Part shown: in pieces, positions 26,324 to 37,587 of the stretch | Layout of the letters: each line of letters starts with the position of its first letter | Numbering within the stretch: the stretch's first letter is position 1 | Source of the DNA: Polytrichum commune | Lineage: Eukaryota; Streptophyta; Polytrichopsida; Polytrichales; Polytrichaceae | Assembly (NCBI GenBank): GCA_950295325.1 | Contig: OX485804.1 | Span: 20,024,001-20,088,000, forward strand | Direction: 5' to 3' | DNA: 64,000 bases | Position numbers and translations under genes: made by a program | The notes under the pieces: model-generated | The model's input: only the letters and a program-made list of their open reading frames with translations | Database searches by the model: none | What the model was told of the DNA's origin: nothing

Positions 26324-27606
26324 ATCAAGGTAAATAGCTCTTATTTTGAATAACTTGATAATTTTCAAAATGTCATAGTATGTTTGACAGTAAATAGCTG
26401 AGGAATGAATTTAGTAAGTGGACAGAAAAATCTACGTTGACAACAATGCAAGAGAGTGACCATAACAGGGACTAGTCAAACATATTACTATAGCAGTTGA
26501 AGAACATGTACTTTCATATTATTTCCATTACTTGTATTTGACTTCTGTATAATTCCTTCTGCATTAACTCTAAACATGGTTGTACATATGCTCACATAAC
26601 AAGGCTTTGTTTGCAGATCAAGGGGTATAGAGGAGTAGATAAATTCATGTTAAGTTAGAGCTAGGGATTTATATGGAATCCAAGACCCCGAACAGCAAAC
26701 AAGCAAGTACGTAGGAGGTGACTCATGTTTCAACCTTAAACCATTGTCAAAGGATGCGGGATTTTCCTAATCATGTTTTTCTTAAAACATCACCATCATC
26801 CGTAGATTTAGTTTGCACTGCGACAAAACATTCTGCATAGAAGATAATGTAGTGACATTTCATCTAGACTAGGTTGGTGTGGAGGTTAGCGCAAAATTAG
26901 GGAAGCCACACATGAGAGCACCATACCATGGAGCCAGCCCCATGAAGTGCCTCATGTTTGAAAAGTTCCAGAGTTTTTTATAGCACAGTAAATAGTGTTT
27001 AGTAAATAAACAAGTAGAACATGTTGTATGGATTATGTAGTATTTTTCATGTAATTAGGGAGTTGCTTGCACATTACAGAGCACATGTTCAAAATGGTAT
27101 TTTGAAATAAATATGCCGAGTGGTGGGCAGTGAAATTAAACATTAGGGTAAAATGGGTCCATATTACTGTACATGTATATGGTGATGACAATGTCATTTT
27201 TTAAACTTGTTACACATCAATGGGCGGTGGTTTGTAAATATGGTAAATGCACTCATTTTTTTAAGAAGTACTTACTGTCATGGAAATCAGTATAGGAGAT
27301 GAAAAAAAAACCCTCAAGATTTACCACAGAGCATGTAATGGAATTTCAACTACCCCCCCCCCCCCCCACGTTAAAAATGTGCAATGAACTGAAAATTACA
27401 TCATGTAATTCATTGGACATGCCACATAAGCAAAGCAGGAGCTCCACGTCACCAAATTTGAATGTGGAAAAGTACAGTACCCAAACCAACAGAAAAGAGG
27501 CATGAGTTTTGACTATGTGCACAGAAGAATTGAAATACTGTTGTATTGGTCGATGCAATGCACAAACCAACATGGATTTGTTGGTTTTCTGTTGATTTGG
27601 ACTGCA
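26324..27606. other. CACTA right subterminal region
   Basis: 3' flank of the transposase gene up to the right terminal repeat. AT-rich, no gene. It contains a run of 15 C at 27353-27367 and, near the end, 'ccaacatggatttgttggttttctgttgattt', subterminal motifs that echo the left end's 'aaatcaacag'. Confidence 0.6.
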
Positions 27607-27825
27607 TTTTCTAGTAGTGCCACTTGCAAGTGAACTTGTTTTAACGTGTGGATACTTTCCATTGTGAATAGGGGAAAACTGACTCCCAAGCATGTATGTC
27701 ACTAAAATACTTCTGCTCAAGCATGGAAGGAGGTCACCGAATAGGTTGGATGCTTCAGAATCGGAAGGTGGTTGTGTGCGCACATAGAGAGCAACATCTT
27801 TCAAGGTGACTCCTTTGCCCTAGAG

Positions 27826-28103
27826 ACATGTTTAAAAGAGATTGGACTACGTCCTCATATTATGAACCACTCCACACTCAAAAGTGAACACAATTGGAAA
27901 CTGGACCCAAGAATTCAGTTGAGAAATCAACAAACATGCACTTCCGATAACCAATATTGAAGCAAGGGAGGTCCATTTTCAATTCGATTTGTGCTCATGC
28001 TTCCTCCTAGATTTTCTATTGCACCACAAGTCATGTTCTGTAAATCTAAGGGGTAGAAGTTGGAGAACACGAAAAACAAACCAAATAACACCCACATACT
28101 TTA
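27826..28103. repeat. Dispersed ~280-bp repeat, copy 1
   Basis: First of four diverged copies (others 28404-28670, 32003-32252, 37312-37578), all in the same orientation. Each starts 'acatgttt.aaagaga', has 'caacaaacatg.ac.tcc.ataacc' in the middle and ends 'c.cataccttа'-like sequence, i.e. GTATG(T/C)GGG on the minus strand. Unknown family. Confidence 0.7.
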
Positions 28104-28403
28104 CTCCCAATGAAGTGACATCTCAACGTTCCCTAGTATCTCCTCCACTCAGTTGATTCCACTGTCCCTTTTCCAAACAGAGCACACACTCTGGAGTGTG
28201 AAGCAATGAAGACTGGTGTGCAGCAAGATGAGGCATCTCCCCCACTTTTTCCAACCCATTCCAATGTCTTACTCTACCGGCAACTAAGACTGCAGAGTAG
28301 AATTGGAAAAAACTGTGCACAATACGAGAGTGGCACAAGAGAGGCCACTAAGTTTGAGTGGCATGTGGTTCCGTGAGAATGGAAGAGCAAACATCGTAAA
28401 GAC

Positions 28404-28670
28404 ACATGTTTAAAAGAAATTGGACTACGTTTTCAAATATCGATAACTATTCTAGACTCAATAATGAACACAATTGAGAGAACCTATGTATCCAGTGAAG
28501 AAATCAACAAACATGCACTTCTGATAACCGTAACTAAAATCAAAGGAGGTCCAATTTTTACATATGTTTCATCATAGATTTGCTAATCCAATGCGAGTTT
28601 TGCTGTGTAAATCTAATCAGTAGAAGTTGGAGAACATGAAAGAGGAACCACATAACACCCACATACCTTA
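28404..28670. repeat. Dispersed ~280-bp repeat, copy 2
   Basis: Second copy; shares 'acatgtttaaaaga.attggactacg' with copy 1 and 'agaagttggagaaca.gaaa' near its end. The sequence beyond the 'catacctta' edge differs from the other copies, so the edge looks like a real boundary. Confidence 0.7.
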
Positions 28671-29269
28671 ACACACTCGCACGCCTTTCTGAAACTCCAG
28701 TGTGCACTTCACAACTAACTCGCCAAATCATACTACTACCGTGCAAGTGGATCTGAGCAAACTGAACTGGAGAGACAGTCATGTAGCTTATAAATTGGTA
28801 CGAGTTGCGCATACCTATGTATGAAGGCGGATATATGTGTATTGAGATCGCCCTGCAAATTCCACCGAGTCCTCGTCCTCACGAACCATCATCTTTCAAC
28901 ACCAAGCGCAGAGATTCCAAAGAACGATCAATAATTTCAACAGACCCACCACCCAAATTCCGTGGTGTGGTCACGGCTAGCGGTGGAGATGGTTGTTTCT
29001 TTCTGTGTATTCGGGGTATTGGATCTGTATGCAGAAATTCAATAGTGAGAATTCTAGCGGGACATACAGACTCGAGCTGAACGCACCCATGTTCCCAGAT
29101 TCAACAAATTATGAAACAATGACAGATGGTTGACACCCTTCTGTTCGTCAGTCGCGCGGAGAAGAACACCAATTCCTCCGACATGGACTGCAAGGAGAGG
29201 GAGCTCAAAGAGTAGTAGAACGAGAGACCGTAGCGCAAGAGGAAGGTAGCTATGGCGGGGAAGAAGCCG
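28671..29269. other. Unassigned noncoding DNA
   Basis: No supportable gene. A plus-strand frame at 28805-29080 is open but has no recognisable motif. Confidence 0.4.
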
Positions 29270-29283
29270 GGAGCAGTGTGCAT

Positions 29284-29397
29284 TTCCTTGGCAGAATCAT
29301 GGCCAGATTTTTGAGAGACACGGTCACCCGGACTTGGTGATAGGTTATGGCCCGAATTCTTGGGAATTTTCTCTCTCCTGTAGCTCTTACTGGCCAA
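29284..29397. repeat. Direct repeat pair, copy 1 (partner 30079-30181)
   Basis: 'atcatggccagatt' to 'cttactggccaaagt' recurs about 790 bp downstream with moderate divergence. The similarity extends upstream to 'gcgcaagaggaaggt' and 'gtgcatttcct.ggcag.atcatggcc'. The second copy keeps an open frame from an ATG at 30049 to 30228 (59 residues, including 'SPDSVMAYGRILGNLPYT'), whereas the first is frame-disrupted. It may be a duplicated exon of an unidentified gene. Confidence 0.5.
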
Positions 29398-30078
29398 AGT
29401 GTCTAAGGGATGTGCAGCTCTTCGAAGGGCTAATACGCAATTATGAAGTCCCTAGTGTAAAAGTGCCCCTTGAAATTGATCTCCCAATCCTCGTGAAGCA
29501 TTCTAATCAGGCGAGCCGCCACGAATTCCCTACTCTTGTTCTTCTTTGTTCCTACAGCTGCTAAACCACCGCCCAACTTTACAACAAGCTAGTTTCTTGG
29601 CCAAAGGAATCACCAGCAAATATCTGCTTCACGATTGTTTAGCAGTCCGGTCCGGTCGGTTGCTGCACGCAGTCGGTTGCTCGATCATGCAGTCTTCACT
29701 GCAAGATATGCATACCAACTTCAGAGTTCCGGCACATCTTCCAAAAACAAATGCACATTTAATCCTCAGGACCAATGATTTGAAGCAAACGACTTCTCAA
29801 ACGATAACAACACTCTACCTTGCGTTCATCGATCTGGAGAGGATTAGCAGTTAACCTCCAACTTAGCCTGCCATGAGCAAATTGAACTGGGAGCCCAAAA
29901 CAAAAGCAAAACTGATCATGTCAGAACATCACTACCCTTCAGGAGCCACGAATCACCACTACCAAGAACCTGTGTGGAAGGCTGTTGATCGTCAGAGCCA
30001 TTGTGGACAACGAATAAGAGCCCTCCGCGCAAGAGGAAGGTGGCCACTATGGCGGAGCAGAGTGCATTTCCTCGGCAG

Positions 30079-30181
30079 GATCATGGCCAGATTCAAAAGA
30101 CGCGGTCTCCGGACTCGGTGATGGCTTATGGCCGAATTCTTGGGAATCTTCCCTATACTGTAACTCTTACTGGCCAAAGTA
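30079..30181. repeat. Direct repeat pair, copy 2
   Basis: Partner of 29284-29397; see that entry. It lies inside the short open frame 30049-30228, which is not called as a gene because no family was recognised. Confidence 0.5.
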
Positions 30182-30249
30182 TTTACATTTACTCGAGCTG
30201 TGCCGTCCTTGCACTGTGCCGGGTTTGAGAGCAGGTGCACATACATTCA

Positions 30250-31915
30250 GTAATTCAATTTGATAAATTTTCATTTCTCGGCAAGTCCATGTGCACAGCC
30301 GCGGCGCCGGCGGGCAATGAGCGACACTCAAACTTTAAATTATGTCATTAAACATAGAAAACCACCTCAAAAACACTAAATCCAATATTTCACACCCAAT
30401 ACTAAGTCCTTACACACCTATCCTCACCTAAGATGAAGGCAAAACATGCATAGAACGGAACTCTTAAGACAATTCTACACATGTGTAAAGAACAATTATC
30501 TGTGGATTCTACTTGAATACAATTCTATTCATTCACAAAAAATACAATTTATCTCTTCAACTTGGACCTAGCAATGCAAAGCACTTTTTGGAACGGAACT
30601 CTAGGACCTACTAGGTAGCATGGTAGCATTTCAAGTTAAAATAGAAGCCCCTCTCTATACTTCGGGACCCACTGGCCTTGTATTGTGTTTAGCAATGAAA
30701 TAAAGCATTTCATTTGCTTCCAAAAAAATAAAATAACAGATGAATAACTACAATAGAAGAGGTCAATACACATGTTGACCAAACCAGGGAGCTACACCAA
30801 ATTAAACATTGTGCTACATTCAAGAAGGAACAATCCCCATGTATGGCTTACGATTCACAGACGCCATCTTAAGGGGTCCGTGTAAAACCTACCTAGCCTT
30901 TATAGGCTTATGGCTGATTCATCCCAAATTAATCCTACTAGACTAATTTACAGTCTCCGATGCTAACTCCGGGGTCAAATATGCTTAAACGAGACTTTTC
31001 TGAGCTAAACAAAGAATTCCAATATTTTCACCTTCAACTTACATGGTTGCCTCAAATTCTTGGCCTCCATACATCCCACGTTTTCAAAAAACCATTCCGG
31101 TTAATACATGACGCAAGATGACCACCTTCAAAACACCATATCACCACATCCACAACCTTGACAAACTAGTTGATCATACGCAGGACAAGAACCACTGCAT
31201 AGGGAGGTTTGATTGATTCTCCATTTGGCAACAATAAGAGGTATAATATCTCTCTCTATGGAGTGCATTGAATTGCCCCTTGGAGAAAGTTTAAAACCTC
31301 CCCCTATGTCTACAACCCAGTGTTCAAGGAGATTTTTGGGCATAATCGGTCAAGTTCCTAGTGTTTCCAAGCCCAAGCAATTACATGTTGACGTCTACCG
31401 GTTTTTCATTGTCAAATTGACGAACATTCTGCAAACTCCTCTAAATCGATCAGCAATAACTTTCCTGAAGTCTTCAACTTCAACCAGTTATTTCTCAAAC
31501 TCAACCAGGTCATCTACACTAGCAGTCAGTTCTGCCCGTTTATTGTTACAAACCCACCAAAACATGTGCACCAATCGACCTCATACATCCAAACAACCCA
31601 TTCTCAAAGAAGATGAAAACCAATCACTGAATGTTTGATAGTAAGGGGTGGGGGAGGGGGGCGGGGGGGGGGGGGGGGGGGGGAGGACAAGTTATTATTG
31701 AAGGAGAAGAAGAAGAAGATACTTTGGTGTTGAGACAAACTGATAAATAGCAGATGCATGCACAAGAATACAAAGATGCTTGGCTCCTGCTACTACTTAA
31801 ATGCTACTAGTGCACCAGGACACCGTGTTGGATGATGGTACAAGCAATCAAACCCAACACAAGTCTGCCATCCACACAGTTCGTATGTCAGGCCATAAGG
31901 TGTGCATGCGAGCGA
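30250..31915. other. Noncoding DNA with G-rich tract at 31644-31686
   Basis: No gene seen. Frames at 31128-31343 and 31213-31638 overlap each other on opposite strands and have no motif. A 43-bp almost pure G tract (31644-31686) followed by GA-rich sequence is the main feature and could form a G-quadruplex. Confidence 0.5.
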
Positions 31916-31919
31916 GTGT

Positions 31920-32252
31920 TATTTGGTAATTTTTCTTGATCAGACATCTGCATTTGGTCAGTGTGGCATTAGGCGAGGATCAAACAACAAACAACGTACA
32001 CACACATGTTTCAAAGAGATATCACATACTCCACACTGAACAGTGAACACAATGAGGAGACTTGCTATGAAATATTCACTCAAGGAACCAACAAACATGT
32101 ACATCCAATAACCATAACCAAACTAGGAAAAGTCCGATTTTCAATCAAGTTTTGTTGATGCTTCACCGTAGATTAGCTATTAATGCAACACAATCTGATC
32201 GGCAGAAATAGGAGAACATGAAAAATGAACCAAACAACTCCCACATACCTTA
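31920..32252. repeat. Dispersed repeat copy 3 (extended)
   Basis: Core repeat at 32003-32252 plus about 80 bp of upstream similarity ('ggtaatttttcttgatca') shared only with copy 4 at 37231-37578. The pair therefore duplicated together as part of a larger block. Confidence 0.75.
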
Positions 32253-32448
32253 TGAAAACGAAATCCTTTATCCATGAGAAACGAGCGACGCAAGCCTCCC
32301 GCACAACAATGATGCAATGGAGCCCCTTGCCACAAGAAATGAACGAGATGAAAGAAAAGAAAAACAAACTATTGAATCATCTTTAGCCTCAAATGGAGTT
32401 GTCGGTACCTAGTGTACTACAATCAAGCGACTAGGCATGGGCAAGGTA

Positions 32449-32500
32449 GGGTGAATTTCCATGTACGCCACTTGCCCACCAAACTCTACTATGAACAAGA
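32449..32500. mobile_element. Half copy of hairpin MITE family
   Basis: 'gggtgaatttccatgtacgccacttgcccaccaaa' matches the left arm of the hairpin elements at 33292-33411 and 54290-54412. The right arm was not found. Confidence 0.45.
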
Positions 32501-32919
32501 ACTAACATGCCCAAATGCAAAGGGATTCTGGTGGTGTAGGGTTCGTATGTGCCAACTAGCTACTCCCATCTTCTCAAATCGGGTCCCACCTACTTAAGCT
32601 CCTCCTCCCGGTTATCAAGGATGAAGTTCTAGATTGGTTCTCTCGAGTCTTTAACCAATCTTAATCCTTTGGTGACTGGCACTTGTAGGTTAAAGATTAT
32701 TTAATGGGCTCATAGAAGTATGCTACAATGCCCGTGAAGTTTTCAGGCATAGTTGGTCAAGATCCTAGTAATTCTAAATCCAATTGGTTACATGTTGACA
32801 TCTTCCGGATTTGCTTCATTCATTTGAGGTATATTCTGTAGATTCCTCTAAAATGATTGGTAAATTTCTTGAACTCGAATGGTTCATATGCAACTAACCG
32901 CCGGTTCTTTTTAGACATA

Positions 32920-33144
32920 CACTAGAAGAAATCTTGTCCATTTCAACCGAGGCCATCGCGACTCGTGCACCCAAAAAATGCATAAACAAATCAATTTGTT
33001 GGCACCCGGAAGGTACCCGTGGTGTACCCATGGAGGGTGCCCCCCCGGTTGCCAACCAAATTGATTTGTTTATGCATTTTTTGGGTGCGAGTTGTGATGG
33101 CCTAGTCGCAAGGCCGGTTGAAATGGACAAGATTTCTTCTAGTG
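32920..33144. mobile_element. CACTA-type MITE, 225 bp
   Basis: Ends are CACTAGAAGAAATC (32920) and GATTTCTTCTAGTG (ending 33144). The whole element is nearly one long inverted repeat (arms include 'ccaaaaaatgcataaacaaa' and its complement). ATA flanks both sides (32917-32919 and 33145-33147), a 3-bp target duplication as for CACTA transposons. It has no coding capacity. The termini differ from those of the 17-kb element after CACTA, so it was probably mobilised by another family. Confidence 0.88.
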
Positions 33145-33291
33145 ATAGGTACACTAGCCGGTGTCCATGGCCCTCGACATTCTAGCGGACCATCAAAATG
33201 TGGTTGGATGGTGGCTTATGCTTAACTACATGGCAAACACCTCCAACCCACTATTATCTAGAATGTAGTGGGTAAGTTGCTTACATGGAAA

Positions 33292-33411
33292 GGGTTAGTT
33301 TCCATGTGAGCCACTCGCCCACCAGAGTGTACTGAAAACGTAGATTCACTTAATGAAATCTACATTTTCATTAGAATATGGTGGGCGAGTGGCCTACATG
33401 GAAGCCATCCC
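33292..33411. mobile_element. Hairpin MITE, ~120 bp
   Basis: Terminal arms starting GGG and containing 'ttccatgt..gccactcgcccacc' are inverted around a short centre ('cttaatg'), making an almost complete fold-back. A related element lies at 54290-54412. No clear target duplication was identified, so the exact ends are tentative. Confidence 0.65.
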
Positions 33412-33439
33412 AAACTCACCCTTGGTGAACAATGAGTTC

Positions 33440-36400
33440 AAAAAATCTCCAAAAACATTTGGGGGCTGCCCCAGCCCGTATTTGCCTCCCCCTACAAGCT
33501 CATAGTTCATAGGGGATAAGAAGAAAAGAAAAGATAACGCCCGTATTATGCATACCGGCGTGAATGTGAGCCCGTTAACCCTATATTGATCTCGGGTATC
33601 CAAGATGCAATATTGGGTGTTATGCCTCCTGTAATCATAGGGGATACTTTAACGTCCACCGCAAGAAATGGGGACACTGTGTTAAGTGCTGAGGAGAAAG
33701 CAGTTCCCTACGTTGATTGTCGGCTTTAGTCGGGGAGTGCAGACAGAGAAATTGTCTATGGGACAGGAAGTCGCCATTCTAAACTACATTTCTGGAGGTA
33801 TGGGTACTGTAGTAACTTAGTGAGAGGCATGTGAGGAGAAGATGAGATCGGACGGTTTTTTTAGGAAAATCGAGGTTCATGGGCATCTCAGGGCCGGTTT
33901 ATACTATGGACCATGAAGTCGGACCATGTAAGAGGGCCTTTTTCAATGGTCCGAGTTTATGATCCAACTTCCATGCTCCGACTTCTCAAAAGATCAGTTT
34001 TGAAAGCTTTGGGCCCCTCACTAGGTGTAAGCCGAATGTGGATCAAGAAGAATGACCATGCACCCAAAAGTGAATGTGCTGATTTTTTTTTAATATATGT
34101 CCAAAAACGTTATTTTTGAAAAAAATTCAAGTTTGCTCATTCTCTTGTCTTGTCTTCAGCTTTACTTGTCTTCACTTCTTGTTAAATGTGTCGAAGATGT
34201 GGCTTGCAAATCTTCTCACAACAATTTTACAAAAGAAGAATAAGCGATTGAATTTGTATATGTTCAATGTAATTTGCATGTGACATGTACCTTGTGTTGT
34301 ACATTGAGCATTATTTGCAACCCGCTTCATCATGTGTACTCAAATTCTTGAGTTCTTGATGTCCCACCTTGTTTGATGAAACATGTGGGAGCAGGTTTAA
34401 GGGGCAGGGCAAGGAAGAAATGGTATATCTCATGGGCTATGATATGATCTAGGTACATAGAGGGCAGACTTGCTCCTCAAGATTCATTACATTATATAGA
34501 TGCTAAAAAGTGTGCCTTGTGAGCCTTACCTAGTGGGAAGAGTTGTATAGAAAGCCCTCAAAAGAAAATTCATTAAAAGAGTATTATAATGTCATTTCTT
34601 TGCCATGGCCCCTTGTCTCTTTTCCTACCATACCACCTCTCTTGCCTCTCTCACCGCAAAACCCGTTGGACCATGTCAATATATTAATTAGGCTTTAAAA
34701 TATGTTCTCACTAAGAAAATAATTCCAGTATGCAACGAAGGGACCATTTGAGAGATCACAATGTTTGGCTGGTAAGGTAGAAATACCATAAGCAGTTAAC
34801 CACCCTCTAGCCGTGCATTAGACCGCCGTCATAATGATGAAGTGCCATTTCTGAAACGGATCATGGCTTGGCGACAACTTCAATACGTGCACACTTAGTG
34901 TAGCCAATGAGAGGCAAGTGTTAATGTACTCATGAGGTAACCGATTTAGACGATGTTATGTATGGAAATGCGGAGTACCGTGTTCGCTGTAGGGAAAATC
35001 TAGTAAACGAGTAGGGGGTTGAACAAACTTTCCACTTTGAAAAATTGTGGAATTTTTCGTACAAGGCAGAAAAATATGAAACAACTTGCATTGTTCACGA
35101 ATCCTTCTCGTCTATCTTGGAAAATTATCTCATGATTGTCAGACCAGATCTTCAATGCGAATCACCTTATTTTCACAGGTTATGGTATTTCTCCCTTATT
35201 TGCATACTTACAACATGTGCCTCCTGCCAGTGTAAAATTGAAAGCCTTCCAGATTATACATGGCATGACTTTAATAAGGAAATGGCCGGAGACAGAAGAA
35301 GCTGAGAAGAAAACGTTGGTTTCCCTGTTGGCCCTGACTTAACTTAGGTTCAGTCGGGGAGTGCCGTGCAGACAGAGACAGTGTCCATGGTACGCTAAGT
35401 TGCGATTATTAATTGATTTCATGAGGGTATGAGGATGCGGCAAGTGAGATAAAGATGAGGTCGGACTTCTGGGGATTTGAGGTTCTTGGTTATCTCAAAG
35501 CCTTGTTCACGGGTCCCAACTCCCGAGTCACTTGAGGTCGATCCGTGCAACCTCAGCAAGGAAGTTGGGGCTCTTCACATCACACGGGTTCCAATTTCTA
35601 ATAAGTCTCAAGTATGATGTGGATGCTTACATGGCATCATTGTTGGGAGGTGAGACTCAAGACTTGTGTTGAGAGTTGGGTTAGTAGAGAAGGGGTGTAT
35701 GTTTCAGTGTAATTCTAAGAATGGACACCAAAAAAATACTTGTTTTAAAGAGTTTAAGTTATGTGCTCAACATTTGTAATGATTCTATGTCCAGTAGTCA
35801 ACACAATTGAGAAAGATTATGAATTGAGAAAGAGAATCTTCATATTCGTAATGACTCGTACATTCATGCCATTATAAGCATATGAGTCGGGGGCAATTAT
35901 CATGTGTCTTTAGAAAGTTTGTAAAAGAATCTACCATGGTGGTAGATTTGCATAATTCTTTCATCAGCACCATATGGTTGCTTAGGACTCGAATGATGAT
36001 AATGTATGATAAGCTACAAACATTAAACAAACATGGCCATGTACACCATTTGGATTTGCTAATCATCTTGCACTAATTACATATTCGCATATCCTACAAG
36101 AAGTGGGTGCAGAGATAAAAGTGTCCAATTAAGGCTCACGTTCTTGACATTTGTGGATGCACAAAACCGCAACCTCGCAAATCCAAGTAGTATCTATAAG
36201 GTAGCAAAGAGCATAAAACATTCAAATAAATAAGGCCCATCTAAGGTAGAGAAGTCTTAAGTGGTTACATTTCTTGAAGAGCCCCTGTCTCCTAGGATAT
36301 GGAACACCCAATTAGTATGAGATGGTTAGCAAATCCAAAGCGATGTTGCTTGGGGGGGTCGTTGGCGGAAATCGTAGCAACAATGTGTGATAAAAAATAA

Positions 36401-37230
36401 GGTCTCATATGTTCATCATAGATAAATTTTGCAAAAAACGTACATATAATATAGGGGGTTTTAAAATAATGAAACATGTTTAAAATACCATCACACAATT
36501 TGGACTTTTTTATCTAGTCAATATATTTAAAATTACATGGATTCAACTACTAGAGGTAGCGGGTCTAGGGTAGGGTTTGTGCTAGTGGATGAAAAGAGGA
36601 AAACAAAAATGAACAATAGTTGGGCTCTGATTAAGAAAAAAAAAAGGTATAGTTAAAAAAAGATGATTACTTGGGGTATAAAGAAAAAAAATGCAGTATA
36701 AGTAAAACATTATATTTTTTAAACAATTTTCCCAAAATTATAATTACTGATAGGTTGTATTAAAATACAAGCATTTACCTTTATTTTGAAAAATATCATA
36801 CCTTATAATCTTTTCTGCAATGTACATAGCCCCCCGATAAATAGGTCTTGAGTGCACGTGTATGCAAAATATAAGAGGGAGTGAACCCCCTGAGCGATGT
36901 TGTAGGCACTTTCTTGATAATTTTTGGAGCTCATATGAACATTTTATTCAACACCAAAGATAAGATTCTCGTGCTCATTACCCCAAATATGTTGATCATC
37001 AAGTCTAGAATGGTTATCATTTTTTGAGCACATAAACCAATGTTGTTAAAACGAGTCCTTTTGGTATATGCTCTTCAAGCTACACCAAACCACATACCAC
37101 TCAAATAGAGTAGAGGCACCCATAACCAATCACTTAAAAGACTATGTGCAAGATCTAGAGAAGTATAAGGTGGTCCAAATATTTCACGTGTAGGAAGATA
37201 GCAATCAAGAGGGCTGCAAAATTTTCAGTT
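33440..37230. repeat. Large direct duplication, copy 1
   Basis: Discontinuously colinear with 37588-39370: 33440-33875 matches 37588-37890, 35240-36340 matches about 37893-39025, and 36895-37230 matches 39026-39370. The second copy lacks about 1.36 kb (33.88-35.24), about 125 bp between two 'catagggg' motifs, and 36.34-36.89. No gene is recognised in either copy. Short frames (35045-35305, 36292-36498) are not supported. Confidence 0.85.
34757..35175. repeat. Dispersed ~420-bp repeat (partner 55221-55640)
   Basis: Runs from 'taaggtagaaataccataa' to 'ttattttcac.ggttat.gtatttct' with high similarity to the partner copy in the right half of the window, same orientation. Noncoding. Confidence 0.85.
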
Positions 37231-37578
37231 TCTGGTAATTTTTCTTGATCAACATCTACATTTGGTTGGTGTGGGGTTTGGCAAGGATCAAACAACAACC
37301 AACGTACACATACATGTTTCAAAGAGATAGGACTACATCTTCGTATTTTATCAACTACTCCACATTGAACAATGAACACAATGAGGAGACTTGCTATGAA
37401 ATATTCACTCAAGGAATCAACAAACATGTACTTCCAATAACCATAACTAAAATAGGGCAAGTCCGATTTTCAATCGAGATTTGTTGATGCTTCACCGTAG
37501 ATTAACTAGTGCAACACAATCTGATTGGTAGAAACATGAGGACATGAAAAATGAACCAAACAATGCCCGCATACCTTA
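37231..37578. repeat. Dispersed repeat copy 4 (extended)
   Basis: Fourth copy of the 280-bp repeat; closest to copy 3, including upstream flank. Together with the adjacent 37588-39370 block it shows that a unit spanning about 31.9-37.2 kb was duplicated, then trimmed. Confidence 0.75.
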
Positions 37579-37587
37579 TGTAAATCT

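Larger units (their letters stand above)
10463..27619 (+). mobile_element. Complete CACTA (En/Spm) DNA transposon, 17,157 bp
   Basis: The left end reads CACTACTAGAAAA (10463-10475) and the right end TTTTCTAGTAGTG (27607-27619), a perfect 13-bp terminal inverted repeat. Both ends are flanked by CCA (10460-10462 and 27620-27622), the 3-bp target duplication expected for CACTA elements. Inside are a four-exon TnpD-type transposase on plus, a divergent TnpA-like gene on minus, and a host-gene-like fragment. Subterminal sequence repeats 'caacagagg' and 'gttgatc' motifs (10497-10600). With exact ends and open transposase exons it may be autonomous or recently active. Confidence 0.93.
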
